From the NCBI GenBank assembly GCA_948146395.1, contig OX411544.1, positions 94,413,232 through 94,477,231 on the forward strand: 64,000 nt of DNA. The letters are read 5' to 3'. Under the pieces are notes generated by a model, which saw only the letters and a program-made list of their open reading frames with translations, did not search any database and was not told the origin of the DNA. The DNA is from Fragum whitleyi (lineage: Eukaryota > Mollusca > Bivalvia > Cardiida > Cardiidae). Positions within the stretch are counted from its first letter, which is position 1, and every line of letters starts with the position of its first letter. The position numbers were made by a program, and so were the translations under genes. Positions 47,001-59,000 of the stretch are shown piece by piece.

Positions 47001-50000
47001 TCTTCTTGCATACTTGCTTCTATGATTTCAAGAAAAATTGTTTTAATTTATTAGGTTTGCATTCACCCTCTTTGTTTGTTTATTTCTGTTCATTTATAGT
47101 CACTACCGTAACAAATGCCCATATGAGTTACACCCCCAGAAGACCGTTAGTTGCTATGGAACAAGGAGCTAGTGCAAGGAACCCATGACAAAACTACTGT
47201 TGAGATTTGCCATGGTTCTTTAACACGCTTTATGTAAAGCCCAGGAATTGAAGCCAGCAATCGACCTTCAAATGTTTGAAGTCCAGTGCTCTACCAACTG
47301 AACTAATCAAGCTGACAATTCCAACTCTGTAAGCAGATAAGCTTATCTATCACAAACTCTTCCAAAAGCTTCCTTGAGATATGTCTGTACAATCCTTATT
47401 ATTTGTTAAGACAACTTCACTGTCAGTCCTCTTTTATAATGTACAGTTACCAGAGCTACGGATAGAGAGGGGTGTTTTGGATTTTAGATCAAGCATTTCA
47501 ATATGATAGTATAAACCGTATGTTATTGGTGCTCATTGGAATCGCCTTGTCCAGACAATCCAAATGAGTATGCATAACATAGGGTTTCATTCAAACATTT
47601 TTTAGACTAGCTTTACGCCCTCTTATCTGAACCTCTGACTGTTTCCTTAAGAAACTATGATAAGATTGTTGTAAGAGATGTTGAATTTTGATTACTAGAA
47701 TTTGAAGAAACTGGGGCTGATTACACGCCCTCAGTTATCAAACTGGGTTTATTTTTTTAATACTTTTTGTTGGATAATTACTTATTTTTCAGTAGATAAT
47801 CACTTGACGTTGAAACTACATGAAGATAAGTCCATGTTTTTTTGTTGTTTTTTTGGTAAATTTCACCCCAATTTCCCATCATCTTATTGGTGCTTATCAT
47901 ACCAGAGATCATTATGTTGCTCTGTAATCATATGCAAAATGACACACTTCAGGAAGTTATAGTTCTGCAACATTTCAAAATTCTTGAACTTTAACAGTGT
48001 TAGCCGAGGTTTCCTACAATTTTAGTAGGAAACCTTTTGCTTGTTTTCTTTTGTTCAAGAAAGTCAGTTCTTTTTTTCATGAACAAGAAAGCTATTTTTC
48101 ACTTCTGAAAATACATGTATAGCTTTTCTTTTTCACTCAATAGTAGATAAATCAGACTTACTCAAAAGCAATTATCCCTTATTTCTTTGTTTTCTTTGGT
48201 GGATAATCCAGAAATAATGGTAGATAATAATCATTTGATAAACTCACTGCCTAACTAGTGAAATGAATCTGTTTTTGCTCATTTACCCAATCTGACATTT
48301 TCTAAGCAGATCCCAATCAGTGACCTAATCATGAACTTGGCATAGCAATCACATGCAAAGTGATGTGCATTAACTTTTTTCAATTTTTCTCTTATTTTCA
48401 TCACTTTTGGCTATGCCACTCAGGAACATATTTTATTGTTCACTCAATGCATCATAAGTTCTATGAATTGGACTTTCTCTGACACGATTATCCTCTATTT
48501 CATACCATTATTTAGTGACCAGACTCCGTCTTTACACAGCTGTTGTTTCTCCCCTTGTCCACCAATTAGAACAGAGAGATTCTTGTTAACGAGACAAAAT
48601 GTGTGGCCCCATCGAGGATCTGGTCTGTCCGCTGAAAAAATAAGCCATATAGTATTATGCAATATTGCTATAAGAAGAAGTCACTTATTATTCAAAACAG
48701 GACCTTTGAAAAACCTGTACATTTGGAAAGCAAATTTTCAAGTAAGCATTTGTTTGTTTTGTTGTTGTTGTATTTTTTTTTAAATCAAAATACATAATTG
48801 CAATCATATTGGACCAAAAATTTTGATTGGTTTAAATCGTATCACATGGAAAAATCCAAGTCAATTTTAGTTCCCCTTTCATAACCCCTCATCACTATTT
48901 GAAATATTTGCAAAAGAATTTTTTAATGCAAGCATACTCTTATGATTATGATCCACTGTTATCAGCAGGTGGAGGAAGACCATCAATCAACCCCCTTGCT
49001 TTATCAGGCTATTTTCATTTTAAAATGGAGCAATACTAGACAGTACTGAATTTCAAAGCCTGGGTGTGGTAAGATATATTTCACTCACTTGCTCTTGCAC
49101 AAAATATTGACTTGTCCTTTTACAAAATTAGGTTTCACAACTTTAAAACAAGGTGGCAAATTGTCACAAGGTATGTCCATTACACTGCTGGATGTCTAAG
49201 TATTGAAAAAACAAAGGGAAATAACTAAAATTCAAAGATAGCTAGAGTTATGGTTCTTGAGCAATGCACTCCTTATTCATGAGAGGAACATAACTACAAA
49301 GTTTCAAGTCAACTGGACATATGGTGACAGTGTTATGCTCTGAACAAAGAAGTGGGCACCGACAGCCCAGCAGTTGCCACAGGTGATCACATTATACATC
49401 CTGTCTTTTGGCAGGCACATTAAACTATATTGACAATCTGAAGCCTCTTTATCATGAAAAATTTTGAAATATAAAGAGAATTTGTTTACAAATATCAAGC
49501 AATCTCTCAATTATGCTCAAAGGTTTTAACACTAATTAATAATATTGTTTAATCAAACTTTCAATAGGGCCATCCAATCACACTTAAGAGTTGAATTGAA
49601 GTTCTGGGGCCCGTTTTACTAGACATCTTACAATACTTTCTGTGTAAGTCCAAAATTCAAGTTGCTTCTAGATTGTGACTAAATATGGAATTCTGCCATG
49701 CATCATCTCATTGGAATCGTCTTCTAAAGACAATTCCGATGAGATATTGCAAGACAGAATCTATTGATGAATGAAAACAACAGGTATGATTTATTATTTT
49801 GACTTACGATTAAATTTTGCATAAGATGTTTAGTAAAACGGGCCCCTGGGTAGCATAAAAAAAAATCCACATGTCCTTAAAATATGTACACTTGTAATAT
49901 CCATTGGCAAAAATGACTGTAAGAAAACGAAAATCGGGAATTCAATACCACTGATAAAATTGTAATTAACCAAGATTTTTTTTAAATGACCCAGAGATCA

Positions 50001-53000
50001 TCAAATTTAGTCTTTTCTCTGACACTTTAAGTATGAAGACTTTTCATTGAAACACTTGCATTATATCAGGGGTGAGAAAATTCCATGCCTGACTTGTCCA
50101 AGATGGACTTTTATACTGGCTGACATGTACATTTTTCTAGGATACTTATCTGTGGACAAGTGAATATCAGAGCAAATCTTTGATATGTGCTAAATACATT
50201 GAAGCGATGAGTTATACTAATATTTATATCATGTAGGGTTAAATTTGGAAAATTATTTTTAATGAAGGAAATGCTGGGTTCTAGCATTTTCTTCATTGAA
50301 AGTATTTTTCTCAATATATATCAATTCACTTTATTGCGGCCAAATTTGATCCTGGGCAAGTAGAAAATCATCTTTTACTTGTCCATGGAGAAGTAAAGAA
50401 AGTCTGTATTTCCAAACCCCTGATTACATTTATCAAAATCAACCCATACCTCTTGAAGTAGTTAAATCTTTACAAGTAGCAATCTTCATTTTACTACCAG
50501 AGCTCAATAATTTCTGCTTTATCTCTTGTAATTTGGCTTCATTCAATCCAATCTCTTTTTTCTTCTCTTCTACAGCAATATTAGTGTCAACATGAACATT
50601 CTCCTTATCATTATTACTGAGGTTATTCTGTTCAGGTGATTTAGTGTCACCTTCTGCCTCATTAGTAGAAGTGTCTAGTTTAGACTTTTCTCTTTTTGAT
50701 CGCTTAGGTTTACTGTCTGAGTTTTGTTTATCTTCCTTTTCTTTTTTATCTTGTTTCACAGTTGGTGATTTGAGGTCAGTGTCTTTTTTGCTACCTTTTC
50801 TTCCCTTTTTTACACTAGTTTCCTCTGTGTTTTCATTATCTTTAAGAGCTTCTTTAGATTTAGGAGTTGCTTTGCTACTTTTCTTAACATTATCTGGTGA
50901 TGAACTTTCTTTTTTCACACTTCCCTGACGTTCCACTAAAGGACTGTTTTTATTTTTGACCTGACAAGCTTTAGATTCTGATTTAACATTTTCAACTTTT
51001 GGACTGCTTGTTTTCTGAGCTCTATTTTCTTTTGGTTCGGCTTTAGGTGTCCTGACCCTTGTACTCTGTTTTGTTCCGTCGACTTTTTGCTTCTTGGCTG
51101 AAGGTTCATTCTGAGTTTTGTCAGACTTATTCAGACTGTTTCTCCTTTTGTTTTTACCAGATGTATCAGGTGTGCTTGTGATTCCCTGAAAGAGATCAAT
51201 GTTTAGGAATGTTACAGATCGAGGGATCAGTGCAATACTATTGTAAGTGCCTATAATATATATAGGCACTTGCAATAGAATTGCACTGACCCCTCGAATT
51301 GCTATCACACAATGCCCTAGTCTTTGAATTTCATGAGTCAATAACCTGAAGATCTCTTGAAAGGTTTAATTTGAAAGTTTGAAATAAAAATATCCATAAC
51401 AGATTATAGAGCTCTTTTGACATTAATTTCATTGCATCAATTAATCTATAGCACTTTGAAATTAGGAATTTCAACAACCCAAGTTTTCTTTGTGCTTAAG
51501 AGCTTCACATTTTAGGTCACAATATGGCAAATTGACAGTCCAATTTTTAAAGTTGAGGGAAACCATTAATAGATTGTCAAGAAAATAAGATTCTGAAAGT
51601 CAAGTGGTCAAATCACTTCCTGATAGAAATACCTATGTCATATAGGGTTGTTATGCATTAAAACCCTTATTATAGGATCAACCATGAAAAGTCTTTTTTT
51701 GAAATTCAATAAATGCAAACTGCTTAGGAAATTTGTGCTTTTTCACATCAGGGCATTCCTCAGGGCCAAAAACCTCCCAATAAAAAAAGTCAACAAAAGC
51801 CATCAATGAATGCATTCCTTTAGATAATTACATTATTTTGCTAGAAAATTGTAAGAAGATAGAAATTTGTAAGAAAATGATATATTTCCTGAAGTACTGC
51901 CAGAAAGTGTTTTAAGAACTCATGATCCATTCAGAAATGACTTACAAAATATTCAACCTTTTTTTTTGCCTCTTAAAAATTACCTCTGATTTTTTCTTGT
52001 CCTCACACTGTTTCTTGTTGTTAAGCTTGGGCTCTGACTGATCACTCGAATCTTGACCATCAGGTTTCTCTACCACAAGTTTGGCTAATCCTTTCTCCTT
52101 CTCACACAACATGGACTTTGGAATTGGAACTTTCTCGTCTACCTTCCACATCAAACAACTGAATCACACAACTCTTAACCCTTGTCATGCTGAACCCGGA
52201 ATATTCCTGCCTTGACAGGCGCTATAGACAAACATCAGCCTGCACATAATGTGCAGTCTGATCTTTGTCTGTAGCACCTGTTTTTACTTTTTCGAAACCA
52301 GAAAAGCTCAAAAAATTAATTTTCAAAATGAATTCTCTCTCACATTTAGTGCATTCGGCATTTTGAGCACTTAGCAAAAAGTTTTGCTACTTTGTCAAGA
52401 TTTTTTTTCCAGCAGCATGAGGGTTAATCCTGCCCTGCACTCAGGATGACCAAACGGTGCAAACTGTTTGCCAATTTTACCCTGCTTTGCATGCAAGGGC
52501 ATCCATAATGCTGGGTTCAATTGGTAAACAGTTAGCATCATTGTATCATCCTGAACACAGGATTGTCAACCTGAACAAGGCAGTTGTCACAACTGCTGTC
52601 ATGCCCACATTTAAATATTTTCATTATAGTTGAATCCATCAGATATTGCGCATTCCGCTTGGCTGAAAAATCGATTTTATTTCTCAATGAAATTTATTTT
52701 GATTACGCAGCTGCTTTTTAACTTTCTGCAAAAAGTAGTCCAAAAAGAAATCTGTCCCAATCTTGACAAATCTTCACACTTTTGCTTCATGATATCAAAT
52801 CATAAAATATGAAGAGAATATTTGTTGATCTTATGGAGGTATGAAACTTAAAACCTTATAACCTTATTATGAAATCAATAAATGCAAGAGTAATTGTCAC
52901 AGACAGACAATCAAAGGATGCACTGACACACATACAATGAATTGTCCCTGTCACACCAATACTTGGCTCACCATGAGTAAACTGGACAATAAAACCTTGA

Positions 53001-56000
53001 AAAAATTGCATTAAACACTAAATGTCTAAACCCTATCAGGAACGGTTTGCAAAGCAACAGAGCCATTCATTTCAAAGCTTATAATTCTATTAGCCTGATG
53101 GCTCAGTGCAGAAATTTGTAACTACCAAAGCATTTGATACTAAAAACTTTTTTGCAAACCAGTCTGAAGGACGGGATCGCTCTATTATTAAATGTTAAAG
53201 GTCCTCCCTGATAAAAACAGGTCCTGCATAAAAACCATGTTTGACTTTAAGAAATTAACAGATACATTGCCAGGAAAACAGAGTTGGAAAAGACGATATT
53301 GCTTTTGCAAGCAATTTCTTCTTTTCTTCTATGTTTTCCTTTAGGTATTGCAATTCTTTTTAAAATATTCAAAAGGCAATCGTTTCACAAAACTTTAAAG
53401 TTTGAAATACTTAGTACAGCCATTTACTACAGGCCTGAAGGACCTGCAGCATGGTAACATCTACCAGTCCTCCCTAGAAGCTACAGGCATCGTGACCGAG
53501 GACTGGTGTTAGTGTTGATCCCTGTACCTATCAACATATCGACAGTCACAACCCTTTTCCATGAGCCAGCTGCCACCATACTCTTTATAACCCAGGGATC
53601 ATTTTGGGGCAAGATTTTGAAGGATTCTCTCATTTTTCTGCCAGAAATCCCATTGAAACTTTCTTAATGGGAGAAAAAATCTCAAATAAAAATTTTATTT
53701 AGTGAAGAATTTTGTTTGCTAAGCACAAAATAGTTGTAACTGCCTATAATTATATAGGCAGTTACAACCGTTTTGTGCTGAGCTGTTGGTTTGTCAATAT
53801 TTCTCTCCAAAAATTCTTTATTTTCTCATTAGATTCAACTAAACAAGATATTTTTGTTTTTCAAAATTTCTCTCCAAATATTCTTTATTTTCTCATTAGA
53901 TTCAACTAAACAAGATATTTTTGCACATGCTTTTCTGAGCCAGAATGTTCCCTGATTACCTATTAGCTTTATCAACATGGCCTAGCTGTATTTCATCATC
54001 CTTATATGATAGTGTGACATTATACTGGTTTATTTCTGTCCAATCACCCTCACAAAATACCACTAGTCGATCCGGAATTGGAACTGGAATATGGCAGTAA
54101 AACGCACCATTGTCACGCCTAGAAAATACAAGATATGTCTGTGAAACACAAAATCATGCCTTAGGTCCCTATTTGAACAATTTTCAAGAATTTTGGCTTA
54201 GAAATACCGACCTTGACATGGTCAAATTTTGACTTTTACCTTGCAGGGTTTTCCCTCTGCTTTCAAAACTAGGAGTGATTTTGACACATTATTAGTTATA
54301 CGGTTTCTTGCAAGGGTATATGATGATTTATTCCCGGCTGGAAAAAATGATGGGACCCGAGCTGTGGGCGAGGGTTGACATTATTTTTTAATGCCAGGAA
54401 TAAATTGTCATTTACCCAGGCAAGAAACAGTATTACGAATTTATTATACTTCTAAGTTTTAGGACTAAATACGGATCTTTTGCCTATTTAAGGCCTAGGC
54501 ATAAACCAAATTCTTTTAAACCACCTTTTAAATATCTCTTAAGGCGCCCGTATGAAAAGTAAACATGTAGTAGTGTGTGACGTCATATATAGTTGTGACG
54601 TCATACTACTTCACACCGCGATGTTGTGATATGAGGCGGTTCTTAGTTAAACATGCGAGAAAGATGTCACTTTAAATGAACAGATTTGTATGATGTTAAG
54701 GTATTTATTGACATCTATATCATTTTTTATTTGCATATATTATTTACTGACATACTTTTTAACTGTAGCCTAATGTGAATACTATTTATATTTCATTGAG
54801 TGAACAACAAAAGCTATATTTTCACGAGTGGTGGAGTGTTGTTCCCGAAATGAAATATTAATCGATCTTACACAAAAATCAAACGATTATTCTATTTCTT
54901 TATTGCACAAATGAGACAAAGTGTTAAATTTCTAGGACATATTTTTGTAAAGCGCGTCATTTTGCATGTGGTTGCTATGCACTGTTCATTGTGATGTCAC
55001 CTATTTCGCCCCGCATAAATGACGTCACATAGGATGAAATGCACAAAAGCAGGGTATAAGTTTTTGATAATTTCACTGCTTTTGGGGTGAGATTATCAAG
55101 TGATAATCTACCGTTATTTCTCGATAAACCACTAAAAAAGCATTAAAGAAAACTGTACAATCAAAATTACAGGAACAAGAGGCTCATGAGGGTACATGAC
55201 ACTCAAATCACTGTATTTTTTCTTAAACATTTCAGATTTTTTTCAGAAAATGAATTGCTTTAGTTTCAAGAGAATCAAAGGACATTTGTTGAGTAAATCA
55301 TGTGATTGAATTTAGTGAAATTCCACATGGTCCTTTTCCCTTCTTTACTGATGGGTTATCCCCTTTATTAAAAGCAAATCAAATTTATGGCTGGATATTT
55401 TTTTCACCACAGACTCAGGGTACCCATTTATGTACTACAATAAATAAATAATTCACATAGAAATGCATCAATTCACATACAGGTTTATAGGACAGATGTG
55501 CAAGCACATAAAGAAGAATTGATTAACATTTTAAGATAATGACCATTACATGAATGTTTTAAATGAAAGAGAATCTGGTTTTCAAAGCTGATCATCAGTT
55601 GTAAATCCAATTGTGGCTTATCAATCAACAGGTAATTCTGAAGTCATACACTTTGGCAGCCATGAAACTCAAATTATTTATGTCTGTGTATGTCAAAAGA
55701 ATTTATTTGTTTGTTTGAATGGGTTTTACGCCACTTTCAACAATCTTGCAGTTATATCACGGCAGCTGGAGCACCTAACAATGGATTCCTGGTATTTCTT
55801 TCACCTGTACTACCATTACACCCTTTTCTAGCCTCCGACTGCTATCTCACATAGGTTTAGGATTATCTACCCATTGGTGAGAGACAAACTTGGGAAAGGA
55901 TATTTGCCGCCACCGAGGATCGAACCCATGACTTCCAGATTGGAAGTCTTATGCCTAACCAACTGCGCTATGGTGGCGGCTGTCAAAAGAATTTAGAAGA

Positions 56001-59000
56001 TTCAGCTGATTCCTGTTATTTATATAAAATTTAATGTTTTAACATTGTTTTAATTTAAAGAATCTATTTTCTTAAATTTTATGAATTAACCTGCAAGAAC
56101 TAGCGGGGACAATTGCAATTATAATGGTTGTTAACAGCAAATAATATGTTTAAGGCAGGTGCATTTACTTTAGTAATGGTTATTCCATAATTGAACTGTG
56201 CTTTTTACAGCAAAATAGTCGTAGATCTTTCTCGGGCTTTGAATCAGTTTTACTCTAACTAGTAATATATAGAGTAACTTCTATAAGTTTTATATGGAGC
56301 AAAGCTCAACTATTCCATGTGCTTGATAGGAACAGAAAACCAATATCAACATTGGAAAATTCCATTATGAAAGTCAAGAGAAAAGAATCTGTCTAGGTGC
56401 TGATATTAAGGTCACAGAAACATGTGCAAAGTTTCCAATCAAAAGCTATGGTAGAAATAGAATTACAATGATATACAACATTTGCACTTAAAAACTTATG
56501 GCCCTGTCACACCTCAACGTTTTAGCCAGCGTGTGCCTAACGCGTTTGAGAAAACGACTAAGTCCGCAAAACGTCGGCATACGCTGACCTACATTTTCTT
56601 TTTGTCAATTCACGACGCGTTTGTAGCGTGTTCATAGCGAGTTTGAACGTGTGAGTAACGCGTGAGAAACGTGTCCAGAACGTGTTGATAGCGTATGTCA
56701 GCGTATACCAACGTTCTTGAGCGTGCGTCCAACGTTCTCGTAACGTCCTCAGAACGTGCTTAGCGTGTTTGTAACGCGCTTCTAGCGTGTTATAACGTAT
56801 CCGCAGCGTGTTTTGGATGTAAATATAAATTCTGCAAAAATTACCACTTTAAATTCATTCTTTTAATATATATACAGGCCACCGGCCACTACACATATTC
56901 AAATTCAAAGTATTTTGGTTCATGTAAAAGAAAAATAGGAAAAGACGAAAAGAAAAATACACAGGCACCTGTTACATATGAAAACATGCATATAACAAAC
57001 TTATAAGATTACAGGCTGATTAAAGCTTCAAGTACTTTTCACTCGAAAAATATTGTGAAAGGGTAAGGAACTACTTGTCATAATGCACTCCTTTCTTCCT
57101 CCATATGCTCTACCATGTAGGATGACTTTCTACAACCTCTCTTAATCTTGAATAGCTAGTCCTATATTAAGGGGGAAAAGGTGTACCAAATATCAAACTT
57201 GTAGTTCATATAATAGAATCAAATATTCTGAACAGAGCAGAATAGAGTAAAACAAGTCTTGTATTATGTCCACTAGGTACAGCGATGTACTTGTCTTTTT
57301 GGTATATTGATAATGATCAAATGAGATGAATTAATGTTTGTATTTTCGCGGACGTATTGTTATTCTAACCAAAGAGCAGACGCACTTTTAAAGCTATGAA
57401 CGCAATGTTTAATACACATTTAGGCTACATTCTCCACCTCGACAATCTAAGGAATTAAGAAAATCCGTAAAGAATTTACATGGAGGAAAAGGCAAACAGC
57501 TTATAACATAACATAACATAACATAAGTTTTATTTATATGACTTGAACGAAATCGTTCATCGTCAAATATAGAGAATGCTTCTTAAAATCGAGTTTTCAA
57601 GTCATTCTTAGATTGATCATGAGGAAACATGCAGATATGAACATGTCAAAAGGGTCATACACACGTACATGCACAAATTTATTTATTTACAAGAAGCTGA
57701 TGGTAGAAATTCGAGACAAACATGCAGCGGAACTTTTATATTTTCATTGAAAACTGAAACGCTGTCATACGCCAGAAACACGCTGTGAACTCGCTGGCAA
57801 CGCGCTAGACACACATTCAGTAAGCTGAAGACACGCTATGCACACGTTCCCAGTACGCTGGAGACACGCTCGAAGCACGTTAACCTTTTGGCGAACGTGT
57901 TTCTAGCGTGTTCGTAGCGTAAGTGAACGAGCTCCTAGCGTGTCTCTAGCGTGCTGAGCGTGTTCGGAACGTGTGCGGAGCGTGTTCCAACACGTTCGGC
58001 ACACGCTGAGAAATATTAAGCATGCCCAAAATTTTATGAGATACTCAGCATATCGCAACGTTTGCCAACGTGTTCCAGGGTGCCGATAGCGTGTGCGGAA
58101 CGTGTCCATAGCGTACTCGACGTGTTCGCAGCGTTTTATAAAAAATCCAACACGTTCCACACACGCTGGCTAAAACGTTAAGGTGTGACAGCCCTATTAA
58201 CCAAGAATTCTATAGTCTGAAAAGGGTTAAAATTCCCATAAATTCAATATCAGAGTATTAAATCTTTGTCTAGAGGCTTACATTATGGTCACAGAAGCAT
58301 GTAAAAAGTTTCCAACCAATATCTTAAGTAGAAATAGAGATATAACTGACATACAAGTCATCATTTTCACATAAAAATTTAACCAAGTAGTCCAAAAAGG
58401 GTTAAAATTCCACTAAATTCAAAATCAGAGCCCTGGTTCTGAAATAAGCTGCCCGAGTTGTCCAAGATGTCCATTAAGCTGCAGGGACAAGCAGTTTTTC
58501 CTTGCTAAGCCTGTTCATGACAGTGGTCAACATCCAGAAGCATATTAAGCCAATATTTTTCTAGCAAGACCCCTAAAATTTTGTTGATTGACAGTTTAAG
58601 AAACATGCTTATTTATAGTGCATAATATTTTTGTTCTTAATTTGGTTTTTATTTGAAGCCCATTGATAATTGCAATTCCAATCAGCAAAATACCTTGGTG
58701 TCACACTATCAAATGACTTAACATGGAATAAACACATAGAAAACATCACCCGCAAAGCAAACCAAACCCTGGCCTTCCTCAGACGAAATATCAAAGTACA
58801 CTCGCAGGCCCTGAAATCTACCGCTTACAGGACACTTGTAAGGCCCCAGCTTGAGTACTGCTCTGCAGTATGGGCTCCACATTCGGGAGTACTGATTGAT
58901 CAGTTAGAAGCTGTGCAGCGCAGGGCAGCTCGCTGGGCCATGAGGGACTATGGCTGCACTTCCAGTGTCATGGATATGTTGCATACCCTTGATTGGAGAC

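Noticed and set aside
51186..51341. N-terminal extension of the exon 4 frame
   Set aside because: It crosses the acceptor ATCTCTTTCAG and the 79-bp palindrome; exon 3 joins in phase at 51185.
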